Shown: positions 31,356 to 38,477 of the stretch, in pieces
Numbering within the stretch: the stretch's first letter is position 1
Layout: every line of letters begins with the position of its first letter
NCBI GenBank assembly: GCA_045655245.1
Contig: JAZOOX010000014.1
Location: 7,859 to 71,858 of the forward strand
Origin: RGIG8785 sp045655245
Lineage (GTDB): Bacteria; Bacillota; Clostridia; RGIG8785
Direction: 5' to 3'
DNA length: 64,000 nucleotides
Notes under the pieces: model-generated
Database searches by the model: none
What the model was told of the DNA's origin: nothing
What the model saw: the letters and a program-made list of their open reading frames with translations, nothing else
Made by a program: the position numbers and the translations under genes

Positions 31356-33145
31356 ATATCAGCCAAAACATTCGCTACATCGGCGTAAACGACTATAAAA
31401 CCGACCTGTTCGAAGGTCAGTACAAGGTTCCTGACGGAATCTCGTACAATTCTTATCTGATTTTGGACGACAAGATTGCGGTCATGGACACGGTAGACAC
31501 CCGCTTTTCCCACGAGTGGCTGGACGCTCTCCAGCGGGAATTGGGCGGTCGTACCCCCGATTATCTGGTTATTCAGCATATGGAGCCTGACCATTCGGGG
31601 AGCATTGGCAAGTTCTTGGACACCTACCCTAATGCCACTGTGGTTTCCTCGGACAAATCTTTTGGGATGATGCAAAAGTTCTTTGGTCGACCCAAGGGCG
31701 AGGAGCAGCGTCTGACCGTTGCCGAGGGGGACACCCTTTCTTTGGGCGCACACACCCTGCATTTTGTTGCTGCACCCATGGTCCACTGGCCCGAGGTTAT
31801 GGTCACTTACGAATCCTCTGAAAAGGTGCTCTTTTCCGCTGACGGGTTCGGCAAGTTTGGTACCCCCGAGCGGGGCGGTGAATGGGCAGACGAGGCGCGA
31901 CGCTATTACATCGGTATCGTAGGAAAGTATGGTCCGCAGGTTCAGGCGTTGTTGAAAAAAGCCGCAGGATTGGATATTGAAACAATTTGCCCTCTGCATG
32001 GGCCTGTGCTGAAAGCACCTCTGGCCGAGTATCTGCGGTTGTATCAGGCTTGGTCGTCCTACACTCCCGAAGAAGAGGGGATTATGATTGCCTATACCTC
32101 GGTCTATGGGAACACCCGCAACGCCGTACAAAAACTGGCGGAAAAACTCAAAGCACTGAACTGCCCCCGTGTAGAGGTCTGTGACCTGGCACGTACCGAC
32201 ATCGACCAGGCGGTGGCAAACGCCTTCCGATTCAGTAAACTGGTTTTGGCGACCACCACTTATAATGCGGGACTATTCCCCTATATGCGCCGCTTTGTGG
32301 AATATCTCACCGAGCGAAACTTCCAAAACCGCACTGTGGGTCTGATTGAAAACGGAAGCTGGGCACCCCGTGCTAACAAACTGCTGCACGAGGCGCTGGA
32401 TAGCTGCAAAAACATCACCTGGCTGGCGGACGAGCTTACCATCCACGCGGCAATGACCGACGCCGACGGCGAGACCTTGCAAAGAATGGCGGAAGAACTT
32501 TGTCAGGACTATCTGGCACAAAACGGCGAGACCGCTGATAAGCAGGACAAGACCGCCCTCTTTAAACTGGGCTACGGGTTGTACGTGGTTACCTGCCGGG
32601 ACGGCGAGAAGGACAACGGGCTTATCGTCAACACTGTGACCCAGGTCACCGACACCCCTCAACGGGTAGCGGTCACCATCAATAAAGAAAACTACTCCCA
32701 CCATATTATCCAAAAGACGGGGAAGATGAACATTAACTGTCTCACCGAGGAAGCACCTTTCTCGGTCTTCGAAAACTTTGGATTTAAGAGCGGTCGTTCG
32801 ACAGATAAGTTTGCCGACATCGACGCCCTACGCTCGGACAATGAGCTTACCTTCTTGTCCCGTTATATCAATGCCATGCTCTCGTTAGAAGTAGAGGAGT
32901 ATGTGGATTTGGGCACCCACGGCATGTTCGTTTGCGCCGTCACCGAATCCCGCGTAATGAGTGACAAACCCAGTATGACCTACGCTTATTATCACGAAAA
33001 CGTTAAGCCGAAGCCTCAAACCGACGGCAAAAAAGGATACGTCTGCCGCATCTGCGGATACGTCTACGAGGGTGATCCGTTGCCCGAGGACTTCATCTGT
33101 CCTCTTTGCAAACACGGCGTAGCGGATTTTGAGCCGATTGAATAG
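31352..33145 (+). CDS. Flavodiiron protein fused to flavodoxin, flavin reductase and rubredoxin domains
   Basis: 597 aa in four parts: metallo-beta-lactamase-like diiron domain (1-250) with HMEPDH, an HWPEV histidine, SADGFG and a final LHGP; flavodoxin domain (about 252-395) with TSVYGNTRNAV; flavin-reductase-like domain (about 405-545); and C-terminal rubredoxin (CRICGY, CPLCKHG). Flavodiiron proteins reduce O2 to water or NO to N2O in the cytosol of anaerobes. Fusing the reductase and rubredoxin should let one chain take electrons from NAD(P)H to the diiron site. Confidence 0.88.
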   Translation: MNISQNIRYIGVNDYKTDLFEGQYKVPDGISYNSYLILDDKIAVMDTVDTRFSHEWLDALQRELGGRTPDYLVIQHMEPDHSGSIGKFLDTYPNATVVSSDKSFGMMQKFFGRPKGEEQRLTVAEGDTLSLGAHTLHFVAAPMVHWPEVMVTYESSEKVLFSADGFGKFGTPERGGEWADEARRYYIGIVGKYGPQVQALLKKAAGLDIETICPLHGPVLKAPLAEYLRLYQAWSSYTPEEEGIMIAYTSVYGNTRNAVQKLAEKLKALNCPRVEVCDLARTDIDQAVANAFRFSKLVLATTTYNAGLFPYMRRFVEYLTERNFQNRTVGLIENGSWAPRANKLLHEALDSCKNITWLADELTIHAAMTDADGETLQRMAEELCQDYLAQNGETADKQDKTALFKLGYGLYVVTCRDGEKDNGLIVNTVTQVTDTPQRVAVTINKENYSHHIIQKTGKMNINCLTEEAPFSVFENFGFKSGRSTDKFADIDALRSDNELTFLSRYINAMLSLEVEEYVDLGTHGMFVCAVTESRVMSDKPSMTYAYYHENVKPKPQTDGKKGYVCRICGYVYEGDPLPEDFICPLCKHGVADFEPIE

Positions 33146-33163
33146 AATAGTGATTAGTTAAGG

Positions 33164-33196
33164 AAAGGACTTGGATTTCTCCAAGTCCTTTTTGTT
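33164..33196. repeat. AAGGACTTGG hairpin, copy 1 (loop inverted)
   Basis: Stem AAAGGACTTGG (33164-33174) with CCAAGTCCTTT (33181-33191), loop ATTTCT, then T run: a terminator for the operon on the left. The loop is the reverse complement of AGAAAT in the copies at 35208 and 52757, so this copy is inverted relative to them. Confidence 0.85.
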
Positions 33197-33207
33197 ATAA
33201 AAAAGAA

Positions 33208-33240
33208 GACCAATAATGACCAAAAGGATTGTGGTATGCT
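33208..33240 (+). promoter_or_regulatory. Promoter region sharing a 19-bp element with the phage operon
   Basis: GACCAATAATGACCAAAAG (33208-33226) then, 4 nt later, TGTGGTA and TATGCT (33235-33240). The same 19-mer and TGTGGTA in the same phase occur at 52807-52835. A further inverted repeat TTTGTAAA/TTTACAAA lies at 33244-33269. The exact transcription start is uncertain. Confidence 0.6.
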
Positions 33241-33303
33241 TTCTTTGTAAAAGGTTGTTGCTTTACAAACGACCGAGTTTATGATAGTATTAGGAGGAAA
33301 TGA

Positions 33304-33960
33304 ATGAACGAAGAAAGAACCGCAGACGTTTTTCGCTCGTACTTGGTTGAAAATGCGGAATATGCAGGACAGGCAGAACTTCCGATCATCAAAACCAGCG
33401 ATGAACTTCCGCAAAAACTTGTCCCGTTTTCCAAAGCGGTGACCAGAGGTCGCAAAGACTTCGACAGTTGGATTTGCTTTTATGAGCATGATGACCGATT
33501 TGAACGGTTGTGGAAAGACCCCAAGCGCTACTTGCCGATTATCAAAAAATTTAAAGGGGTTATTTCACCCGACTTCAGTCTCTACCGCAATATGCCGATT
33601 TGTATGCAATTGTGGAATACTTACCGTGGTAGAGCACTCGCCAATTGGCTTCAAAAAAACGGCGTAGAGGTTATCCCTAACGTCCGTTTTGGGGACGAAC
33701 GCTCTTATTCTTTTTGCTTTGACGGGATTGAATCACAAAAAACGATTGCCGTTGGTACCCACGGATGCATTAAACACAAAACAGACCGCCTCTTTTTCCA
33801 AGTGGGCTTGGATGTTGCTGTCCGTAGACTGAACCCCAAAAACATAATCGTTTACGGACGGGCCCCTGACCGCGTATTTAAGCCCTACCGTGACCGAGGT
33901 ATCCACGTTATCGCCTTCGAAAGCGAGTTCGCAGCATCTCGAAAGAAGGTGCGGGAATAA
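33304..33960 (+). CDS. DUF4417 domain protein
   Basis: 218 aa. The family is recognised from FSPDFS-type (VISPDFSLYRNMP), WNTYRGRALANWLQ, VIPNVRFGDE and the AVGTHGCIK region. Function unknown; members are common on mobile elements and phages of Firmicutes. AGGAGG precedes ATG 33304. Its stop overlaps the ATG of the toxin-like gene by 1 bp. Its promoter region matches that of the phage operon. Confidence 0.75.
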   Translation: MNEERTADVFRSYLVENAEYAGQAELPIIKTSDELPQKLVPFSKAVTRGRKDFDSWICFYEHDDRFERLWKDPKRYLPIIKKFKGVISPDFSLYRNMPICMQLWNTYRGRALANWLQKNGVEVIPNVRFGDERSYSFCFDGIESQKTIAVGTHGCIKHKTDRLFFQVGLDVAVRRLNPKNIIVYGRAPDRVFKPYRDRGIHVIAFESEFAASRKKVRE

Positions 33961-34556
33961 TGGGTGGCGGAGCAGGCGGAAATTTTGGAAAAACCCAGGG
34001 GAGCGCATTGGATGCAATCAGTAACCTATTAGTAGCGGCATCTTTGATTCCGGGAGTGGATAGTGTTACCAACGTCATCTCGATTCCCGTTGACATCCTT
34101 CGGGGAGATTGGCTTTCGGTAGGACTGGATGTGCTGGGAGTCTTGCCCGTTGTCGGCGAAGCAGGAGATGCTATGAAACTGGCAAAACTTTCCGACAAGG
34201 CTTCGGATGCTACGAAGGTAGTAAAAAGAGCTACAAAAAGTGTGTCCGATAATGCGAGAAACGTTGCCAAACGATATTCTCTTAGTAAAAATGGTTATTT
34301 CGGAACGAAAGGAAAAAACACACGAGTTTTCAAAAGCAGTGATCCTTTGAAAGAGTCTGCTGACTTTTATAAAAAGATCAGTAGGGGTGGCGTAGAACGG
34401 GTTTTGCCTAATGGAAAAGGTGTTCAAACGGTTTTTCCTGATAATTCAAGCGTTGTTTATCGAGTGATTACCAAGACGCTTGATAGTCCTGCGGTTGAAA
34501 TAATAGTAAAAACTGCAGGGCAAATAAAGTCACAAAAGATTCATTTTATAAAATAA
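33960..34556 (+). CDS. Pre-toxin plus C-terminal toxin-like protein
   Basis: 198 aa. Starts MGGGAGGNFGKTQGSALDA, then a hydrophobic linker with PVDILRGDWLSVGLDVLGVLPVVGEAGD, the kind of pre-toxin segment that precedes effector domains in polymorphic toxins. The C-terminal about 85 residues (from YFGTKGKN to SQKIHFIK) resemble a toxin tip seen at the end of LXG/RHS-type proteins. No N-terminal secretion domain is present, so this is a detached or remnant toxin module. The downstream gene is a candidate immunity protein. Mode of killing unknown. Confidence 0.6.
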   Translation: MGGGAGGNFGKTQGSALDAISNLLVAASLIPGVDSVTNVISIPVDILRGDWLSVGLDVLGVLPVVGEAGDAMKLAKLSDKASDATKVVKRATKSVSDNARNVAKRYSLSKNGYFGTKGKNTRVFKSSDPLKESADFYKKISRGGVERVLPNGKGVQTVFPDNSSVVYRVITKTLDSPAVEIIVKTAGQIKSQKIHFIK

Positions 34557-34570
34557 GGAAGTGAGAACAA

Positions 34571-35113
34571 GTGATATTTGTTACTTTAAACGATCAAATG
34601 GAAAAATTGCTCAGAAGCATTAAAGGAGCCGAAACGGTTTCGTATGAATGCGAGAAAACTTTTAATAATGTTTATGGCAAACTGAGAATCCATACCGAAA
34701 AAGGGTCTGTCGAAGTGACCAATTTTCATCAAACGAGAGACGTTTTAGGGGCTCAGGAAGATGTGTCCGGATTTCAATGCAAAAAGGTGAAAAAAGGGGA
34801 TTGTTTTAAATCCTTGTGCGGGGACGTTGCTGAAACGTTTCGGATGAAGGGGCTTGTTACGGAAATCAAAATTATAAATGATGCCATTTCAGTGAACGAC
34901 GGAACATATGAAATCTCTTTCGATCAAGCGATTGTTATAAAAACAGAGGACGAAACAGTAATGTTTTCGCGCGATGCGTGGTTTTCGGAGGATATAACAG
35001 TTTCCGAGCACGATGATTATGATTTGCTTGTTCCAGTGTCTCGGGTTGCTGAACTGTGGTCATTTGATGGGGATAATAAAGTAAAGATCACCAGAACAAG
35101 CCGACAGTTATAG
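34571..35113 (+). CDS. Candidate immunity protein
   Basis: 180 aa, acidic, no signal peptide or membrane segment, mostly predicted beta-strands (KLRIHTEKGSVEVTNF, TVMFSRDAWFSEDITV). No family recognised. GTG 34571 follows AAGGAAGTGAG, 15 bp after the toxin-like gene. Order, size and solubility fit a cognate immunity protein. Base composition is AT-richer than the core genes around it. Confidence 0.5.
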   Translation: MIFVTLNDQMEKLLRSIKGAETVSYECEKTFNNVYGKLRIHTEKGSVEVTNFHQTRDVLGAQEDVSGFQCKKVKKGDCFKSLCGDVAETFRMKGLVTEIKIINDAISVNDGTYEISFDQAIVIKTEDETVMFSRDAWFSEDITVSEHDDYDLLVPVSRVAELWSFDGDNKVKITRTSRQL

Positions 35114-35123
35114 AAATGAGCGA

Positions 35124-35204
35124 TGGTTTTTTGGGTATTATCATTTGGACAAAGCAATTGATGAAAAACATATCGCCGTATTTGACGAGATCATTAAACT
35201 TTAA
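35124..35204 (+). pseudogene. C-terminal remnant of a lost gene
   Basis: A protein-like stretch without a start in frame +1 relative to the immunity gene: WFFGYYHLDKAIDEKHIAVF, then DEIIKL and stop at 35202-35204. The upstream frame stays open to a stop at 35082. It reads like the tail of an immunity or phage protein cut off at its 5' end. Confidence 0.4.
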
Positions 35205-35207
35205 ACG

Positions 35208-35240
35208 AAAAGGACTTGGAGAAATCCAAGTCCTTCTTTG
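35208..35240. repeat. AAGGACTTGG hairpin, copy 2
   Basis: AAAAGGACTTGG, loop AGAAAT, CCAAGTCCTT (35208-35235), T-rich after. It closes the toxin island; copy 1 at 33164 is in the opposite loop orientation. Confidence 0.85.
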
Positions 35241-35398
35241 TTTTGGTTTAAAAATCATGGCGATCATCTACCGAGAGTCTGTTCTCGGAAAACAAGCGAA
35301 GCAACTCCTTATTGCAATATGGGGATTATATCCCCTTAATAATTGAGATTATAACCCCCCATAATAGTACTTGCCAAGATGAAGGGGGAAATAGAACG

Positions 35399-35596
35399 AT
35401 TCGGTTTGACAAGTTGTGGGAGACAATGGAGCAAAAGGGTGTCAGTACCTATCAGTTGAGGGAAAAGTGTGGCATCGACAGCAAGACCATTCGGCGGTTA
35501 AAAGCCAACGAGAATGTTGAGACAAAGACTTTGGACAAGCTTTGCGCCGCACTGGACTGTGTGCTGAGCGACATTGCTGAATATATTGCAGAATAA
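35399..35596 (+). CDS. XRE-type helix-turn-helix regulator with unusual start
   Basis: About 65 aa, Cro/C1 fold: STYQLREKCGIDSKTIRRLK is the helix-turn-helix and TLDKLCAALDCVLSDIAEYI follows, matching small clostridial/phage XRE proteins that usually begin MIRFDKLW. At that position the codon is ATT (35399-35401), 9 nt after AAGGGGGA. In-frame alternatives are ATG 35312 (long atypical leader) or ATG 35429 (too short). Probably regulates the island; the inverted repeat TATGGGG/CCCCATA at about 35324-35363 could be its operator. Confidence 0.65.
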   Translation: MRFDKLWETMEQKGVSTYQLREKCGIDSKTIRRLKANENVETKTLDKLCAALDCVLSDIAEYIAE

Positions 35597-35616
35597 GGTA
35601 TCATGGTTCGTTAATG

Positions 35617-35646
35617 AAAAAAGTCAGCCGAGGGGCTGACTTTTTT
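35617..35646. terminator. Bidirectional terminator between the HTH gene and rsmE
   Basis: AAAAAGTCAGCC and GGGCTGACTTTTTT arms; usable from both sides. Confidence 0.85.
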
Positions 35647-35691
35647 ATAGGGGATTCAGGGTTTATTGGTTACGGATAACGGATCGCCGTT

Positions 35692-36393
35692 TTATGACCA
35701 CTCGCCCAGTGCAAACGATAATGCAGCAAGGACGGCAGGACCTGCAGTTTCGGTGCGGAGGATGCGAGGTCCTAAGGTGACCACGGTAGCACCTTGGGCA
35801 GTCGCTACTTCGGCGGGGTCAAACCCGCCTTCGGGACCGATCCAGATGCCCACTCGTTTGGGAGTGCTTTTTAAGGCTTCTTTTAAAGATTGACCGCCGC
35901 ACTCATAGGGGAGCAAAAAGAGGTCGAAGTCGCCGATGCGGGCGGGGACGTCTTTGCTTTTGATTAACGGAGAGACGGCGGGGACTTTTCCACGGCCGCT
36001 CTGCTTGGCGGCGGAGAGTGCGATTTTTTGCCAGCGCTCGGTCTTGTCGCCTTTGGCAACGGAGCGGGACATTTCCACTGGGACGATTTCGCTGACTCCC
36101 AATTCCACGGCTTTTTGGATGACCGTTTCCATGCGGTCGCCCTTGGAAAGGCCTTGGAAAAGGACAAACTCGGTTTTCGGCTCGGCAGTGGAGGGGCGTT
36201 TTTCCCTTAAGGTGGCGGTGACGCAATCTTTTTGGATATGGGTGATGGTGCCTACGTAGTCAAAGCCTTGACCATCGCACAGCTCTAAGGTTTCCCCCGC
36301 TGTCATCCGCAGGACGCGGACGATATGACCTGCATCCTCGCCGCGGATATTGGCGGTGGTATCATTTTCGAATTCAAAGAAAAACCGGGGCAT
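35692..36393 (-). CDS. rsmE: 16S rRNA m3U1498 methyltransferase RsmE
   Basis: 233-aa SPOUT-fold methyltransferase. N-terminal PUA-like domain (MPRFFFE, HIVRVLRMTAGE), SPOUT knot with IGPEGGFDPAEV and LGPRILRTETA. ATG 36393 follows AAAGGAGG; the open frame continues upstream to 36537 through the rpsB leader but lacks support. Confidence 0.9.
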   Translation of the reverse strand: MPRFFFEFENDTTANIRGEDAGHIVRVLRMTAGETLELCDGQGFDYVGTITHIQKDCVTATLREKRPSTAEPKTEFVLFQGLSKGDRMETVIQKAVELGVSEIVPVEMSRSVAKGDKTERWQKIALSAAKQSGRGKVPAVSPLIKSKDVPARIGDFDLFLLPYECGGQSLKEALKSTPKRVGIWIGPEGGFDPAEVATAQGATVVTLGPRILRTETAGPAVLAALSFALGEWS

Positions 36394-36460
36394 GGAACTA
36401 CCTCCTTTTGCTTCATTATAACATATATAGGAACGTTTGCAAGAAAATTTTAAAAAAACC

Positions 36461-36489
36461 TTGCATTTACCAAAAAACTGTGGTAAACT
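36461..36489 (+). promoter_or_regulatory. Promoter of rpsB-tsf
   Basis: TTGCAT (36461-36466), 17-nt spacer, TAAACT (36484-36489) preceded by TGTGG. Confidence 0.82.
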
Positions 36490-36495
36490 ATTTAG

Positions 36496-36590
36496 GCAAA
36501 ATACGCACATTCGCGGATATTCTCGGCGGTGCCGCAAGGTTCCGAGGGTAGTTGATGCGGGTGGAGGTATTAAAAAAACCGGAGGTGTTT
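36496..36590 (+). promoter_or_regulatory. Structured rpsB leader
   Basis: About 100-nt leader with nested pairings: CGCA with TGCG enclosing CTCGG with CCGAG, and an inner GCGGTGCCGC. Long structured leaders before rpsB often bind S2 for feedback control; here that is an inference. Confidence 0.5.
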
Positions 36591-36595
36591 TAAAA

Positions 36596-37315
36596 ATGGC
36601 AGTAATTTCTATGAAGCAGTTGTTGGAGGCCGGCGTACATTTCGGTCACCAAACCAGAAGATGGAACCCTAAAATGGCAGAGTACATCTTCACCGAGAGA
36701 AACGGTATCTACATCATTGACCTGTTAAAGACGGTTAAGAAGGTAGACGAAGCTTATCGTTTCTTACAAGAGGTCAGCGCTGAGGGCGGCGACATTCTGT
36801 TCGTCGGCACCAAGAAGCAGGCGCAGGAAGCCATCCGTGACGAGGCTGTTCGCGTTGGTATGTACTACGTAAACGTAAGATGGCCCGGCGGTATGCTGAC
36901 CAACTTCAAGACCATCCGCAAGAGCATTGATCGCTTAAAGCAGTTGGAAACCATGGAAGCAGACGGCACTTTTGAGCTGCTCCCCAAGAAAGAAGTTATC
37001 AAGCTGAAGAACGAAGCCGCTCGTCTGGAAAAGATCTTAGGCGGTATCAAGGAAATGAAGCAGTTGCCTAAGGCACTGTTCGTTGTTGACCCCCGCAAGG
37101 AGCACATCGCCATTTCCGAAGCGCGCAAGCTGAACATTCCGATTGTTGCTATCGTTGATACCAACTGTGATCCGGAAGAAGTAGACTACGTTATCCCCGG
37201 CAACGATGACGCTATCCGCGCCGTTAAGCTGATCACCGCCGCTATGGCCAACGCCGTTATCGAAGGCCGTCAGGGTGAGCAGAACGTTGCTGAAGAAAGC
37301 GAAGACGCTGAATAA
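36596..37315 (+). CDS. rpsB: 30S ribosomal protein S2
   Basis: 239 aa. MKQLLEAGVHFGHQTRRWNPKM at the start, FVGTKKQAQEAI and ALFVVDPRKEHIAISEARKLNIP are S2 signatures. ATG 36596 follows CGGAGGTG; the open frame from 36437 crosses the promoter and leader. Operon with tsf (25-bp gap). Confidence 0.95.
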   Translation: MAVISMKQLLEAGVHFGHQTRRWNPKMAEYIFTERNGIYIIDLLKTVKKVDEAYRFLQEVSAEGGDILFVGTKKQAQEAIRDEAVRVGMYYVNVRWPGGMLTNFKTIRKSIDRLKQLETMEADGTFELLPKKEVIKLKNEAARLEKILGGIKEMKQLPKALFVVDPRKEHIAISEARKLNIPIVAIVDTNCDPEEVDYVIPGNDDAIRAVKLITAAMANAVIEGRQGEQNVAEESEDAE

Positions 37316-37339
37316 TTCAAAATAAGGAGTGTTTGAGAG

Positions 37340-37987
37340 ATGTTTACTGCTCAAGACGTTAAAGAATTACGCGAAAGAACCGGCTGCGGTATGATGGACT
37401 GCAAAAAGGCTCTGACCGAGACCAATGGCGACATGGACAAGGCTATTGAGTTCCTGCGCGAAAAGGGCTTGGCTACTGCCGCTAAGAAGGCAAGTCGTAT
37501 CGCAAGCGAAGGTTTGGTTGATTGCTACATCCACGATGGCGGTCGTATCGGTGTTATGATTGAAGTAAACTCCGAGACCGACTTCGTTGCCAAGAACGCT
37601 GAGTTCAAGCAGCTGGTACACGACCTGGCAATGCAGGTTTGCGTTAACAGCCCTGCTTACGTTCGTCGCGAAGAGGTTCCTGCTGAAGTAATCGAACACG
37701 AACGTGAAATCATCCGCGCTCAGGCGTTAAACGAAGGCAAGCCTGAAAAGATCGTCGACAAGATGGTTGACGGCCGCATTGAGAAATACTTCAAGGAAGT
37801 TTGCTTGATGGAACAGCCTTTCATCAAGGATCCTGATATCAGCGTCAGTGACCTGGTTACTTCCAAGATCGCTACCATTGGTGAGAACATCACCGTTCGT
37901 CGTTTCGTTCGTTTCGAACGCGGCGAAGGTTTGGAAAAGCGCAGTGACGACTTTGCAAACGAAGTTGCACAGATGATCAATGGCTAA
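37340..37987 (+). CDS. tsf: Elongation factor Ts
   Basis: 215 aa, the short Firmicute form. TAQDVKELRERTGCGMMDCKKAL is the N-terminal UBA-like domain, then EVNSETDFVAKN and ALNEGKPEKIVDKMVDGRI. Exchanges GDP for GTP on EF-Tu. Confidence 0.95.
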   Translation: MFTAQDVKELRERTGCGMMDCKKALTETNGDMDKAIEFLREKGLATAAKKASRIASEGLVDCYIHDGGRIGVMIEVNSETDFVAKNAEFKQLVHDLAMQVCVNSPAYVRREEVPAEVIEHEREIIRAQALNEGKPEKIVDKMVDGRIEKYFKEVCLMEQPFIKDPDISVSDLVTSKIATIGENITVRRFVRFERGEGLEKRSDDFANEVAQMING

Positions 37988-37991
37988 TTTC

Positions 37992-38019
37992 AAAAAGCAC
38001 CCGAAAGGGTGCTTTTTTT
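37992..38019 (+). terminator. Terminator of rpsB-tsf
   Basis: AAAAAGCACCC and GGGTGCTTTTT around GAAA, then T run. Confidence 0.88.
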
Positions 38020-38041
38020 GAAGTAATAATGAAGAGGTAAG

Positions 38042-38070
38042 AAAAGGACTTGGGAAACCAAGTCCTTTTT
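38042..38070. repeat. AAGGACTTGG hairpin, copy 3 (short loop)
   Basis: AAAAGGACTTGG and CCAAGTCCTTTTT around a GAAA loop. It directly abuts the palindrome at 38073. Confidence 0.8.
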
Positions 38071-38072
38071 CA

Positions 38073-38096
38073 TTTGGTTAACAAAAGTTAACCAAA
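38073..38096. repeat. TTTGGTTAAC palindrome, single copy
   Basis: Arms TTTGGTTAAC and GTTAACCAAA around AAAA, identical to the third copy near position 114. Confidence 0.8.
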
Positions 38097-38261
38097 ACGG
38101 GGCAGGAGAGCGGAGGGGTGGTTGGAAATTCTTAACTGATTGATAATTGTTGGGCGATTTTTCTTAGCCAAAAGAGACGTCGTTTTTAGGGATTTTCTCC
38201 CACCGTGGAAAAAGGCTGAAGGAGCTGTCGCGACAAGCGGGATTTTTAAAAATTTTTGTAG

Positions 38262-38310
38262 AACATTTTGTGTTTATTTCTGTTCTGTTACAAACATACC
38301 ACAAAATGTT
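38262..38310. other. 11-bp perfect inverted repeat upstream of mraZ
   Basis: AACATTTTGTG (38262-38272) and CACAAAATGTT (38300-38310), 27 nt apart, in AT-rich DNA about 50 bp before the mraZ -35. Possible operator or hairpin. Confidence 0.5.
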
Positions 38311-38362
38311 GTATATGTTTCATTTATGTTTCAATCAGGTTAAAATTTTTTTAAAAAAAGGG

Positions 38363-38391
38363 TTGAAATCTCAAAAAAAATACTTTATAAT
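38363..38391 (+). promoter_or_regulatory. Promoter of the dcw cluster
   Basis: TTGAAA (38363-38368), 17-nt spacer, TATAAT (38386-38391). Confidence 0.85.
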
Positions 38392-38397
38392 ATAGTC

Positions 38398-38437
38398 AAG
38401 TGGGGTGAAGTGTCACCAAATGTCATGAAGTGGCAAA
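38398..38437 (+). promoter_or_regulatory. MraZ-type operator: four 10-bp repeats
   Basis: Four exact 10-bp units in register: AAGTGGGGTG, AAGTGTCACC, AAATGTCATG, AAGTGGCAAA. They begin at the expected transcription start. MraZ binds tandem GTG-type repeats with helical spacing and represses its own operon. Confidence 0.75.
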
Positions 38438-38477
38438 AATCGGTCCCCGATTCCCAATGAAAAGGTGGTGAAACAAA

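Larger units (their letters stand above)
37988..38477. other. 490-bp gap between tsf and mraZ
   Basis: No gene. It holds the tsf terminator, an AAGGACTTGG hairpin, one TTTGGTTAAC palindrome, an 11-bp inverted repeat at 38262-38310, the mraZ promoter and four MraZ-type repeats. The stretch 38100-38260 shows nothing I can name. Confidence 0.8.

Noticed and set aside
31241..32131. 296-aa minus-strand reading frame opposite the flavodiiron gene
   Set aside because: Antisense shadow; the plus-strand domains are unambiguous.
35116..35346. 76-aa plus-strand reading frame
   Set aside because: It runs through the AAGGACTTGG hairpin, lacks a ribosome site, and another frame in the same place encodes a more protein-like remnant.
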